From Diphasiastrum complanatum (lineage: Eukaryota; Streptophyta; Lycopodiopsida; Lycopodiales; Lycopodiaceae): 64,000 nucleotides of DNA. Shown one piece after another: positions 20,994-33,172 of this stretch. Made by a program: the position numbers and the translations under genes. How positions within the stretch are numbered: position 1 is the stretch's first letter; every line of letters begins with the position of its first letter. The notes under the pieces were generated by a model. That model had not been told where the DNA came from. It ran no database searches and was given only the letters and a program-made list of their open reading frames with translations. The DNA is taken from contig CM055103.1 of NCBI GenBank assembly GCA_029204225.1, positions 26,097,462 through 26,161,461 of the forward strand, in the 5' to 3' direction.

Positions 20994-21449
20994 GGCGGAT
21001 GAGCTAAGCCTCATGCCACAAATCATCCTGAAGCTTCTTATGTCATGGATCAAAGCCAAAGTGCAAATTATCATCAACCACAAGCCTTTGATCTCTGAAA
21101 AGAATTGCTTGTTTCTTCGTTGTGATCAATCTGCCACACTCTGTCCAACGATGGATCGTCGATGGATTGATCAAAAGCTCAAGCAAAAGGCGGGCTGCCG
21201 TTTCGGTTTGCACTTCCGGATGCGGCTCGAATGCTCATGTGTCTCATCCGCGGATTACTTCCCATTGTGGATGTGCATGAACGAACCTTTTTTTCCTTGA
21301 CAATTACTTTAAAATTATGGTATTAGGTTTGTTTGTTGTGAGGGGCTCAGCTAAAGGCATGCATGGCGAGTGAGCAATGGTGGGTACTGAATAATATCAC
21401 CTTTTTGAAGAGATGGTGATATCATCCCCCATCTCCATTACATCAACGG
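20994..21449. other. No recognised feature; possible 5' flank of OSB-like exon
   Basis: No coding similarity. If the OSB-like exon is real, this is its promoter and leader region on the minus strand. Confidence 0.35.
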
Positions 21450-21660
21450 GGTTGGCTCAATTGGTTAGCTTGACATCCAAAGTTTCTTTGGTCTCAGGTT
21501 CGAGCCTCCGCTTGGAAACCAAGAAGCATTACATGGTTGCAACAGCACCATTTTGACTTCAGTGGTGACGTGCATAATATGCTCATCCGACTTCTATGGT
21601 AGAAGAGAAGCAGGCCTACACACCCAGCCTTTCACCTTCTATGTGAAGTGATATTACAGA
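21450..21660 (+). mobile_element. tRNA-derived SINE candidate
   Basis: GGTTGGCTCAATTGGTTAG (about 21,450) resembles a pol III A box. About 30 bases on, GGTTCGAGCCTC (about 21,498) resembles a B box, which is the spacing of a tRNA gene. The intervening sequence does not fold as a functional tRNA, and non-tRNA sequence continues to about 21,660. Target duplications and a 3' tail were not identified. Confidence 0.5.
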
Positions 21661-21752
21661 GTGCTTGATGTGTTTGCTGACATCTGTCAACATCTCACTT
21701 TGAGCCTTTCACACTATGTGAACTGATAATACAAAGTGCTTGGCACAAGGCT
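21610..21752. repeat. Imperfect direct duplication
   Basis: 'cctttcaccttctatgtgaa' followed by 'gatattacagagtgcttg' recurs about 75 bp later as 'cctttcacactatgtgaa' and 'gataatacaaagtgcttgg'. Confidence 0.6.
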
Positions 21753-22140
21753 TTGCAGGTCAGCTCCACAATGCATTTAGCTCAAACCTTGTTGTCATGG
21801 TCTTTTTTCAATATCATTTGCTTAAAGATGAGGGTCACTTTTGGATGAGTTGAGCATTGAAATGGATCTTTTGTGATTAGTTTTGTCACAATAGTAATAA
21901 GCTATCATAATTATTTGCTAAAAATTGAGGTGTCACTCCTAGGCAAGTTTGAGCTCTTGAATGAGTTTTTTATTTTATTTTGATTCTTTAAAATTGCAAT
22001 GTTTATTTTTTCATTTTCCAACCCAAAAAAAAAAATTTGAATGCTTCTTGAGAGCACACGCGTACGCCATATATTCTCATGACATTCCAAAATACTTTCT
22101 TTGAAATAAATTCTACATTGCAATCATTAATCTTCATTTC
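21753..22140. other. No recognised feature
   Basis: AT-rich. The end (about 22,035-22,095) contains a further diverged relative of the repeat described at 22,150. Confidence 0.3.
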
Positions 22141-22149
22141 CCATCAATT

Positions 22150-22725
22150 GGAATGATTTTTTAATGCACACATGTGCGTCAAAGCTTCTCATACTATTTC
22201 AGATCACCTTGCTCCGATTTGAAAAAACATACATTATACATCATGTGTTGGTGAACAAGAGCTCAAGACTCCAATATGTCGAAGTAGAAAAAATTATGGT
22301 TTTCTACTTTATAGCTACCACTTTTACCCAACTTGTTGGTATTCAAATTAGTTAAATTTTAAGGACTTCACCCTCTTTAATATGACTATTCAAAGTGTTT
22401 GGTGGAGAAAGTCAAGGCTCCAATATGTTGACGTAGAAAAATAGTATGGTTCGAGTCTATGGCTAGCACTCTTACCCAATTCGACTTGTTTGTATTCATT
22501 ATAAGGGAACTTAACTAGCTCACCTCTCTCTAATGTGACTATTCAAATGATTAGGAATCTTCTAACATACAGTCATCAATTTTTCATTCTTCAACTATTT
22601 GAATGAGTCTTTAGTGCACACATGTACGACAATGCTTCTCGTGATATTTCAAATCACCTTGTTTTAACTTGTACAAACATATATTGTACATCATGTGGTG
22701 GTAGAGAAGAGCTCAAGGCGAGCTT
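22150..22725. repeat. Degenerate direct repeats
   Basis: A segment with 'gcacacatgtgcg', 'gcttctc' and 'acatcatgtgttggtg' (22,160-22,260) recurs at 22,612-22,705 with 'gcacacatgtacg', 'gcttctc' and 'acatcatgtggtggta'. Inside, 'ctccaatatgtcgaagtaga' and 'ctccaatatgttgacgtaga' form another pair about 140 bp apart. This suggests an old satellite-like array or a repeated transposon end. Confidence 0.6.
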
Positions 22726-24950
22726 TTGTGAGCCAGCTTTGGATTGGACAGCTGATGGATATCACACATTTGGGTGTGATAGAGGCAACACAATGGTAGG
22801 TGTTTTGCAGGATATCTACTCAAGGGGGATATTGATGACAAGGCCTTCGTGATGTATTCTTTGAGAATACATGCATGGCAATATAGCAGGCCAATTATTG
22901 GCATTGGTTTTGATGGAGTGGCAACTATCATCAAGTGCATTGATGAGTTATCTACTAGCTATTTTGAATTTGGCTATTTTTGTAGGGGTTGAGGCTTGGC
23001 ATAGGTGTTCAAATCTGATAACATATCCATATAAAGCCACAAACAAGGAGATCTCCATGAAATCATATTAAGGATGGAAGAATGAGTACATAACAATGAA
23101 TAGAGCATGGATTCGTGTGGATAGGGGACATGGGACCTAGCAATGAAAATCCCCAATCTCACATTCACAAAGAGGAAGCTTAGAATTCTCTCATTTGCAA
23201 ATGATCCAAAAGATCCTTAGAGTGATGGTGTCCTTTTCTCTCATCCAAGGTAATAAAAAGAGACTTTGAAAACGTTGAAAAGTCAAGGTCATATCGGATT
23301 CAAAATTTTAACTTACATTAAAATCATTTGCCTTTGTTTTATTACACGAGATTTGAGTGAAGCCTATTGAAGTGCGAGTTAACCATGATAAACTCAGGAT
23401 GTATTGTCACATAGGACAATTATTGAGTTAATTAATCTTGAATAGCAAACATGTTTAGGCAAGGAAGGGACCATTTCGGAGTTCAAAAAGGTCCTTGTGA
23501 AAAGTTCTATGAAGCCAACGAATGACTTCATATAACAGATTACTTGCAATTGTGGTCATTCACGTACCTTACGAATTTTGTTATATTTTCAGAATAAATG
23601 TGAAAGTTAAAAGACTGATTTATTAGCTTTTGAACTTGATCTTCAAGATTAATCGACTGCTCATATAGTGTATCATGTAAACTTAGTTTATATGATGATG
23701 ACAGTTGGATATATTGAAGATTTTACCCATTTGGGGGACTTATCGTTCAATGTACCTTTGGAACCTGAAAGAGTACTCAGAATCAAATATAAACAATTGA
23801 GAAATTGTTCTATCTCTGAGTGCTTGATTAGGTAGGTTGGTCAAATTGAGGATAATGATTTATGATAAAAAGTTAAAAGCATAACAATCTTCCCTAGTTT
23901 GCTCGTTTTGAGGACAGAACTAAGGTTATTAGTTATGCCTCGTCATTCCGGGCTTGGCCAGTAATGGAATTAATAATCTTATGACGGCCCATACTTATAA
24001 TTGGACATAGGAGCACTTGCATGATGTTTGATTGCTATAATGCAAGAATAGGTGGTCAATTGCTTATATTGGGGTTTCATGGGATCATGAGAGAAATATT
24101 CTCTCCTCAATGGAGATTATATATACTATGGAAACTCGCCCATCTACCTATTGGATATTCTGATTCATGAAGCCAAGATCCCCTCCTCTCTTGCATTGAT
24201 TCACCATGGCATGGGAGCGAAGTGGTTAGGGTATTGACTAGCCATTTCCTGTTGGTTGGGTGGTTTTGCTCCACAGGTGTCCTTTTGGTTGCATGCAACA
24301 TGATCTAGTCGGATCTTCAGGGTAGCTAGAATTGATGATATGATTGTGAGTGCTTTTTTACTAGAATGATCAACGAGGCAAAAGGTGGAAAGCTAGGTCT
24401 CATTTGCCCATGTGCAAGATAGTCCTCTAGCATCTTTCTCACCTCCTCTTCCTCTCTCAAACTCATTCAGAGCTTTGCATTCGGATAGACCATAGCGAAT
24501 CGACGCGAGCAGTCCAAGTGAAAAATCACTGTCATCTCTAAAAGTCCACCTCATAGCGTCAATTACCAGTACTTAATAGACGCTATGGTCGCCGCAAGTC
24601 ATCAACATTCATGCAAAAATAAGAATTGCAATTTATGGATGGAAAGAAAATAATATTAGTTTTTCCCATATTAATATTAGCATCCATTTATTGTGACATG
24701 GTGTACCAAGTTTAGAATTACAATATGACATCAATAATCACCATCTGGTCTTGGAACTGCCACCATGATTGTATATTCTGCTCAATTCTCTGCTTATTCA
24801 ACTTGACATTGTCTTGTATGACAGTCACAACTTTACTTAATAATTTCTTTGTTCCAATGGTCATCTTATTGGTAGTAGGGTCTACAATATTACTTGATCT
24901 TTCATGAGTACTTACTCATTGTTGTTGAGCCTATTGAGTTGATGTTGTAA
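22726..24950. other. No recognised feature
   Basis: Low-complexity AT-rich DNA with short ORFs only. An open piece at 22,735-22,850 on the plus strand matches no family I know. Confidence 0.35.
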
Positions 24951-24954
24951 AACT

Positions 24955-25270
24955 TTGCACAAAATTGTCATAGGGACTGGAAACTATTTCTCTACTTGCT
25001 ACAATAATATTCCTTCCCTCCTTAAAATCATTTGCGTCAAGAAATGGTGTATCCATCAGAGAAGGACCAATCATACATGTAGTGGCATAGAGAGAATATT
25101 CTCCATTTTCATCAATTTATTCACTCTCATAGGCATCTTCATAGGCCTCATAATCAACGTTATTATTCTCATTATGATCAAAATGTTGTTCAACACCATA
25201 GTGACGTCATATTTTGAGTTCCTCAAGATCATAAAATTGATCCATGGGCCCATATTGGTCTTCTAGTCCA
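24955..25270 (-). pseudogene. Acidic D/E/N/Y-rich broken ORF, second part
   Basis: On the minus strand one frame reads GLEDQYGPMDQFYDLEEL, then after a stop HFDHNENNNVDYEAYEDAYE. The strongly acidic, Y/N/D-rich composition is like that of 28,560-28,900 on the same strand. The two lie either side of a copia element and a solo LTR, so they may be one ORF split by insertions. The function is unknown. Confidence 0.4.
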
Positions 25271-25294
25271 CCTTGCATTTGGTGTTGCTCATTC

Positions 25295-25445
25295 TGCTGG
25301 GGAACGGATGTCCCTCGGTGCGTGCACTACTTCAACAGTAGGTGAACACAAGATTAAACTAGAGCTTGATTGCGCGGTTGTTTGTGGAAGGAGAAGAGCA
25401 GACAATCAAACAAAGCAATAAGAATGTCAAAAAAGAAAACGTATC
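25295..25445 (-). repeat. Copia H LTR end, truncated copy
   Basis: About 150 bp matching 27,299-27,445 in direct orientation, beginning TGCTGGGGAACGGATGTCCC. It is the terminal part of the element's 3' LTR; the first part has been deleted together with RT and RNase H, because integrase sequence follows immediately. Confidence 0.88.
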
Positions 25446-27100
25446 CCTGCTGAATAAAATCTACTGAGTATCGGGGTCGTACAGTTTATAAGTATTGTCA
25501 TAGAATGTATCCGATAAAGATGGTCTTGAGACCTTGTAAGTCGAACTTCTTCCTTGTCTCCTTTGGGATCTACGCGTAGGCGATGCATCCGAATACTAGA
25601 AGATTCTTCAATGAAGGCTTAGATCTTGTCCAAACCTCATGGGGTGTTTTGCCTAAAAGGGCCTTGGTCGAACATCTGTTCTAAATGTAAGCTGCAATGG
25701 AGACAACTTCAGCCCAGAAGCTCTTTGGCAATGATGCATGTGCCAGCATGCATTTGGCTGACTCGACCAGGGTACAATTCTTCCTCTCGGCTAAGGCAGT
25801 AGATTGAGGCGAATAAGGAGTGATAAACTGTTATTCAATGCCTTGGCTCTGATAGTACTCCTTGAATTCAGTAGATATGTACTCTCCACCATTGTCGGAC
25901 CTCAGGGCTTTGATTATTTACTAGATTTCTTTTCTGCACGCTCCTTGAAGATTCTGAAGCAATTGAAAGCTTCTGATTTCTTCTTGATGGTGTACACCAT
26001 AGTTCTTCTGGAAAATTCATCAATAAAAGTGATAAAATACTTTGCATCCTTCAATGAAGGATTCTGCATTGGGCCACAGACGTCTGTATGTACAACATCT
26101 AATAATTCTCTAGCAATATGTTGATGGCTTGATCTAAATGGTTTCCTAGCCTGTTTACCGACTAGACAGTCTTGATAGACAGGTAATTTGACTTTCCTAT
26201 CTGGATAGTCAAGATCAAGAACAATAGATTGCTTAGACATTTTTGTAATACAGAAGCATGATTTAAGTGACCAAGTCTATAATGCCAAAGTAAACTTTTA
26301 TTGATTCGCATAGAAGTATTAAGAGCCCTACTAGAGACAGATAAGCGATGACTTAATTTGTACAAGTATCCATGCCTCTTTTCGAGTGCTGGGATCTTGC
26401 ATGTCCTATCGACCACTTTACATTGATCATATTCAAATTTTACTTTATGTCCTAGATTTGTAATTTTGCTTACAAAGAGCAAATTTGTTGACAGATTTGG
26501 TACATGCAGAACATTTGAGAGTAGTTTAGATTGATTATTTGCAAAGCTCAATCTTATTATACCTTCACCTTTGATAGCTTGTGTGCTATTGTCGCCCTGG
26601 TGAACTTATCGCTTGGTACTATAAGGCGTATAGGACTCGAAGCAGCCGATATGGCTGGTCATATGTTGTGTGGCTCCAGAATCCAGAAATCAGAGGCTGT
26701 CATTGGATGCTTCTTGATGGCTAGTCATGAATGCATCATGATTCGCTTCTTGATTGGGCTGTGGGCACCATTTGTCATCTTGAGGGAGTAAAACTTCTTC
26801 ATGAGATGTAGCTTGGAAGCTATGTCGTGCACTTCATACATGGTGCTCAAGATGTCCCAGACTTCCTTGGAGATCTGAGCTTCAGACACATGGCCGATTT
26901 GGGTGTCTGATATGTTGAGGATGATCAGCACAAAAGCTTTGCCATCCTTTAGCTTCCAACGGGAGATTGCAACACAGTCGGCTTTGGCTCTTGCCTTTGC
27001 ACCTGTAACAACATCATACAATTCCTTAGCCATCAGCACAGTTTTCATCTTATATCTCCACTCCATCAAGCTTGTCCATGATAGGACTGGCTTTCCCTAA
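25446..27100 (-). pseudogene. Copia H: gag, pre-integrase and integrase, RT deleted
   Basis: Minus-strand copia polyprotein in pieces. A gag start (MMEWRYKMKTVLMAKEL... SKEVWDILSTMYEV, 27,069-26,725), then the protease end and NVLHVPNLSTNLLFVS (near 26,510), the pre-integrase HYRLGHLNHASV (near 26,270), the integrase TDVCGPMQNPS and TFIDEFSRRTMVY (near 26,090-25,990), and an integrase-end remnant near 25,500-25,640 (FGCIAYA, FDLQGLKTIFIGY). Frame changes separate the pieces. The gag zinc knuckle, the protease active site and everything downstream of integrase are missing. Confidence 0.87.
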
Positions 27101-27283
27101 AAAAGTCCATGTGGATAGTTAGTCTAGGTGATAGTAATAACTATCAGTGACCTAAGAATGAAAATCTAATGATATCTACAGAACAAGACAACAATTCTTC
27201 TATCGGCTAATAGAATCAAGTTCTGTGGGAAGCTTATCAGGCTATGAAAATAGCTCTGAGATAAAACTGCTTAAGGAATCAGA

Positions 27284-27298
27284 CGTGCTCTGATACCA
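27284..27298 (-). promoter_or_regulatory. Copia H primer-binding site
   Basis: On the minus strand TGGTATCAGAGCACG directly follows the LTR end (...CCCCAGCA). This is a perfect match to the 12-base plant copia initiator-Met tRNA site, so this LTR is the 5' LTR of a minus-strand element. Confidence 0.92.
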
Positions 27299-27835
27299 TG
27301 CTGGGGAACGGATGTCCCTCGGTGCGTGCACTACTTCAATAGTAGGCGAACACAAGATTAAACTAGAATTAATTGCGTGATTGTTTGCGGAAGCAGAAGA
27401 GCAGACAATCAGAAAAAACAATAAGAATGTCAAACAAAAAAAGGTAGTAGCTTAAACATAAAATACTGACAAGGACTCTGAACGCAATGTAGACAATGTT
27501 TGATTCAGATCAGTGTATGGAAATACACGTCAGTTTGATGCTATGAGCACAAGACAATAGTGGGCAAAACCGCGTACTCAAGAAGCTAATTTCGCATTGT
27601 AAAAGTTATGAGCTTATTATTTACAATCAGTCTGAAGAAGGAATTGATGCGTGAAAGCATCTACAGTGTCTGTCTTGTTGAATGCTATTACACTCTCTGA
27701 AAATTGATTACAATGATCAACTATATACAATTTACATTTGTGTAGATGAGTGTACAAAGAGAAGGCATGGAGCAGTTCTGCTGTCTATGGGAGATCGTGG
27801 CGGCTGCTGTCATTGTTGTTAGAAGTAATAAATGA
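27299..27835 (-). repeat. Copia H 5' LTR (right edge uncertain)
   Basis: The left edge is fixed by the primer site. The first 150 bp match the truncated copy at 25,295-25,445. The right edge is inferred only from the start of an unrelated LTR piece near 27,849. Confidence 0.7.
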
Positions 27836-27848
27836 TAATTTTAGTTTC

Positions 27849-28273
27849 CCATAGGTTACTTTGACCCAAAAGGTCGAGACTTGTGTAACCATGGGTTAGG
27901 TTTATTATTTAGACCATGTTAAGTCAGTTTTAGTTGAGTTGGACCCAATTTTGGTCTAGTAGTAATTCGTGGGTCCAAGTAAAGTCTAATTATGTTAAGG
28001 GACCCTATCTTGACTTTTGGGGGTGTCCTATAATTAGTAGTGAGTCTTGGAAGGTTTTAGAACTTAGGGTTTGGAAGGGTCTAGGCCCTTGGAAGGCTAT
28101 TTATATGTACCCAGTGTTCATTTGTAATCTATTCCCTTTCAAGCATTGCTACTACTTTTTCTCTCCTTGAGGGCACCTAACCCTCTCCCTCTTCTTCTTC
28201 TTCTTCCTCTTTTTCTTCTTCTTGTATATGGAGATTGAATGTTAGAAGGATCTTGGCACTTTGATTTCCTACA
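27849..28273 (+). repeat. Solo or truncated copia LTR, family 1 relative
   Basis: It contains CCATAGGTTACTTTGACCC and a 'gtgtaaccatgg' phrase as in the LTRs at 8-14 kb, and it ends TTTCCTACA. The middle is diverged. The first roughly 40 bp of the LTR are missing, and no primer site or coding region follows, so it stands alone. A TATA-like 'ctatttatatg' at about 28,100 and a CTT-rich stretch (28,186-28,222) lie within. Confidence 0.75.
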
Positions 28274-28436
28274 ATTGTCAAGTTAGTTGCACAGTCGAAG
28301 TCGATATGTCGGACACATCGGGTAAATCGACATGTCGAGAAAATCGACAAGTCAGACTTTCTGATATGTCGGCCAAGTCGGGCTTCCTCAATGAGTCGGC
28401 TTATCCCGATAAGTCGGGTGCCACTCTCTTGCATGT
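28274..28436 (+). mobile_element. Palindromic-motif cluster, possible hAT MITE
   Basis: Within about 130 bp the motif CGAYAWGTCGG or a close relative recurs about seven times on one strand ('cgatatgtcgg', 'cgacatgtcga', 'cgacaagtcag', 'tgatatgtcgg', 'cgataagtcggg' and others). The ends look like imperfect inverted repeats: CAAGTTAGTTGCACAGTCG on the left, and CAAGAGAGTGGCACCCGAC as the complement of the right. No target duplication was found. Confidence 0.5.
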
Positions 28437-28559
28437 CTACAGTTATAGAGGACTGTGCGACAATGCATGTAATGTTGTAATGATGAATGGAACTAGATTA
28501 ACATGGGATTTAGGAGAGTAGAGGAGATGAATCCAACACATCCATGCTTATCGCTTCAA

Positions 28560-28905
28560 ATTGGTCTTCAATATCAAATCGGCATTGACTTTGACTCTAG
28601 TTCATCTTGACATCGAATGGTTCGACTGCATCATCTGCAGACCAACCTTCCATGCATCGTTCAGTTTGATTCTTGTATTGTTGGTCGTCATTGAAATTTT
28701 CATAATGGTGGTCAAGTTGAGAATCATCATTGTAGTCCTAATACCGATTGTCATCAACAAATTCGTCACCTTGGTTATAATCTTCACTGTAATCTTTACC
28801 TTAATCCCAATATTCCTCCATGTCATTATCATAACTGTCATCACAATATGACTGATTGTCATCCTCTTGTTCATAATCCCAATCCATCTAAAATGATTAT
28901 GAAGA
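28560..28905 (-). pseudogene. Acidic D/Y/N-rich broken ORF, first part
   Basis: One minus-strand frame reads DWDYEQEDDNQSYCDDSYDN, EEYWD, a stop, GKDYSEDYNQGDEFVDDN, a stop, then DYNDDSQLDHHYENFNDDQQ and a W-containing end. The composition is sustained over about 100 codons with only two stops, unlike random sequence. I cannot assign a family. Confidence 0.4.
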
Positions 28906-29568
<663 letters not shown>

Positions 29569-30325
29569 TTAAACGAAACATAACTCCTCTTGCCAAAGCA
29601 AGGCCAAACCTTTTGAAACTTTTATTCATAACCCAACAAGGTAAAACATAGCTGAAAGCATACAATACAAAAAAAAAAAACACATTTCAAGACATTCAGC
29701 TGGTACTTGCCACCATCCCACCACACAAAATTGCACGAGTTAGCACAGTGAGGAAGATAGGTGTCAACGCTGAATGTCAGTTGTTATCCATGTCCAAAAT
29801 AAGTTTAGCAGCTTAACAGCTTAAAATATTTGATGAAAAAACGTAGTCCAATATTTCCTATGTAAAACGTGATTAATAGTGATAGGCTTTCTCATATTAT
29901 TACCATATCATGGCATTCCACCATTCTGATCAGTTTTATGGTACTGGTCCGTATCAATTTATAAAGTTAAAGCATGTGCATTGAAAAGTAATTGTGCTAT
30001 ATAGGTTGTGATTTGCAGACGAGAGATAGCGTGGATCAGTACTCAAATATGGGGCAAATCCATGCCATACCAATGCCTGAACCCATAATAGGTAAAGTAT
30101 CATTCTCAAAACTCTTGAGCATCTCCATTCTTTCCAAGAGTACGCAAACTACTGCCCAGTTTCATTAATTTTGAATACCGATCATGTCTTAAGAAACAAT
30201 ACAACAATACATGCATGTGGTTATAATTAGCCAAGTATTTTATCCTAACACTTGCAATAGGATTAGGGCAAATCCATGCCATACCAATCCCTACTAGTGT
30301 AACGATCCCTTGCACAAATCCATGC
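29569..30325. other. Non-coding, with a 23-bp direct repeat
   Basis: 'gggcaaatccatgccatacc' followed by 'aat' occurs at about 30,053 and again at about 30,266. Otherwise nothing is recognised. Confidence 0.4.
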
Positions 30326-30329
30326 ACAT

Positions 30330-31877
30330 TAAGGTCTAGATGAAGCAGAGAAAGAAGAGGAGTGGATCCAAGCAATGGATCTTGAGTATCAAGCTCTTAT
30401 GAAGAATGGAACATGGAGATTGATGGAGTTGCCTAAGGACAAGAGAGCTATTGGATGAAAATGGATCTTCAAGGTGAAGACAAACCAAGATGGATCTATC
30501 AATAAGTACAAGGAAAGGTTAGTGGCAAAAGAATATGCTCAAGAACAAGGGATTGACTATGATAAGACCTTTGCACCCGTGGCAAAGATGGTAAGCATTC
30601 GAGTCATCATCTCACTTGCTACACTTTATGGATGAGATCTATGGCAAATGGACATTACAAATGCATTCTTGAATGGTGATCTTGAGGAGGAAGTGTACAT
30701 GGAGCAACCCGAGAGCTACATTTCATCAACAAAGCCAAATCATGTGTGTCTACTACAAAAGAGTTTGTATGGCCTTAAGCAAGTACCAAGGAGTTGGTAT
30801 GCTAAGCTTAACACTTTTTTACTCTCTCAAGGCTTTGTTATGAGTGAGTATGATCATTCAATTTATTATAGGTTTGTTGAAAATGTTGTTACCATTTTGC
30901 TAATCTATGTAGATGATATCATCTTGAGTGGTGGAGACAATCAGGACGTGGAGGATATCAAGAGTGCTCTTAAGAAGGAGTTTGAGGTGCATGATCTCGG
31001 TAACTTGCAATACATTTTGAGAATAGAAGTCATTAGATCTTCTCAATCTACTTTCATTTGTCAAGAGAAGTATGCTAATTCTATTCTAGAAAGATTTCAT
31101 ATGGTAGATGCAAAAGCTAGTGATACTCCAATGGAGTCTCATGTAAAGCTAACTATAAGAGGTAGTGAAAGATCCTTCAAGGACATTACTCTCTATAGGA
31201 AGCTAGTTGGTTTACTCATCTATCTAACCATTACTAGACCAGATCTAAGCTATTGTGTTGGAAGATTGAGACAATTTATGCAAGATCCTAGTGAGGAGCA
31301 TTCGAAGCTAGGAAAGCGAATTCTGAGGTACATTATTGGAACTCGAGATTTTGGCATATTGTATGAGGGATCATCATCTAATATTTTTGGATTTTCAGAT
31401 TCAGACTATGCTAGAGATGTAGTGGATAGGAAATCCATTAGTGCTCATTGTATTTTCATAGGTGATGGAGCTATATCATGGATGTCGAAGAAACAAGCCA
31501 CTATCTCATTGTCATCTAGTGAGGCCGAGTACAAGCTCTTACACATTGCACAAAGGAGATGGTATGGATAAAGAGGATGATCAAGGATCTTCACTTGCTA
31601 GATTCTTCAGAGATCCCAATCATCTTTTGTGGCAATCAATTAGCCCAAAGGTTGGCAACCAATCCTATCTTTCATGCTAGGAGCAAGCATATTGAGGTGC
31701 AATATCATTTTGTGAGGGAGCAAGTCATTGCAAAGGAGGTGGAGCTTCAACACGTGTCCTCAAGGGAATGTGTAGCTGATATCTTCACCAAAGCATTGGG
31801 AAAGGACTTGTTCACAAAGCACAGGACATCACTTGGAGTCTTATCAAAGTCCATGCTAAAACTAGTTGAAGAGGGAG
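30330..31877 (+). pseudogene. Copia F: RT and RNase H, with 3' end
   Basis: Plus-strand copia pol end. It starts in the RT leader (EEWIQAMDLEYQALMKNGTW near 30,350) and reads KWIFKVKTNQDGSINKYK, then MDITNAFLNGDLEEEVYMEQ, LLQKSLYGLKQ, the catalytic LIYVDDIILSG (about 30,905), and RNase H (FSDSDYA, SSSEAEY, ARSKHIEVQYHFVRE, ADIFTKALG), ending at 31,882. Two in-frame stops (near 30,458 and 30,633) and a frame change near 31,560 break it. No gag, protease or integrase precedes it. The purine tract GAGGGAGCG sits at the end, just before the LTR. Confidence 0.93.
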
Positions 31878-32523
31878 CGTAAAAGATTCAACTAATTTGA
31901 TCATATTTGTTATATTTTCATATTTGGCAAATTGAGGCCAACTTTGTTTTAGCTTAGAGTTTGACTTTTCAAAGTTCATTAGTCTAAATTTCATGTGAAT
32001 AAACACTTTTTGAAAGTGTGGGAAAGTTAGAAGTCGAGTTTGAGTAGATTCAAATTTGAATGTTGGGTACTTTGAATCTAGACCAAAAAAAAGTAGGGTT
32101 AGCATTTTGGTGGGAAAGCCAAGTGGCCAAATAGGGTTTTGACCTGCTATAAAAGGATATAGCTCATGGAGAAACACATCTTCTCTCTTCTCTATCTCAT
32201 TTCATACTTATACATGGTTCTCTTGGGTTCTACTATCCATTGGTGCACTATACTTGTGATTGCATGCAATTCCATGTGTAGAATGATCTATATTTGCTAC
32301 TTTTGGATCCACACATGTGAAATACAGTAGCTTGCTGGTTTTGTACGGACAACAACAGTACTTTATCATTTGATTCATTTTTTATCAAGTTCTATTAGAT
32401 TTTGCATCTCATTTTGTGTGTAGATGCTGATTTTTCTACATTGGTGAGATTGGTATAGTAACTTCTGTTTTAACCCAAGATCTTTTTGTGGATTGGATCA
32501 TAAATGATCTGAAATCCTTCACA
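31878..32523 (+). repeat. Copia F 3' LTR (family 2)
   Basis: About 646 bp after the polypurine tract, ending CCTTCACA. It is nearly identical, in inverted orientation, to 34,826-35,469. Its start is mutated compared with TGTGAAAGATTC in the other copy. Confidence 0.9.
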
Positions 32524-33170
32524 GCCCTTGTTAAGTGCTATTCTAGTCTACATTGGGCCCTTAGTGGCCTATTATCCTTATTAATTACTTTGGAGGGCCT
32601 AAAGGGGGATCCACCTTGTTATCAAGGCTAATAGCTCCTTTTAGACCTACAAAGCTTACATTGGATAACATATTGTCTTTAAAAGAATTGATGTACTAAA
32701 AATACATGACACTCTCCCTAATTAAATATTTTGTCCCATAAAATGAAGACACTTGTCTGATCAGCTTGATCACCTCAGTTAAGTACTCATGATTGAGGAT
32801 GTGTCATCTTAATCTCTGTCTTCAGCTTGAACCTGAGCCAATTTTTAGCCAATTTGGTGGAAAATTAACAAAGTCATGCCAATTCTAGTGACAGTTGTAT
32901 TCATAATTTTTTGAGGACAAATGGGAGAGAAACACTTTGTTTGTCATTTTTGAGGTTATGTTTGTTTGTAATTTTTTTGCACACTTCAAATTGAAGTTTT
33001 AGTGCATTTAAAACAAATATTGTTACTCGCACATGTGAGCCCATTAATCGCTCTACTATAAATAGTTTTTTATACTTATTATTTATAGTAAAAAAATGTC
33101 ATTGCTACCATTTTTTTGCAATATCTATTTTATTATTTTTAGTAAATAATTTTTCGCCACATTTGTTGCT
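32524..33170. other. Spacer between facing copia pieces
   Basis: AT-rich, no coding similarity. It lies between a plus-strand copia end and the minus-strand copia gag. Confidence 0.4.
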
Positions 33171-33172
33171 TA

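Noticed and set aside
21450-21520. A functional tRNA gene
   Set aside because: A and B boxes are present, but no acceptor stem or anticodon arm can be drawn around them.
22150-22725. CRISPR-like array
   Set aside because: The repeats are long, diverged and irregularly spaced, without constant short repeats or unique spacers.
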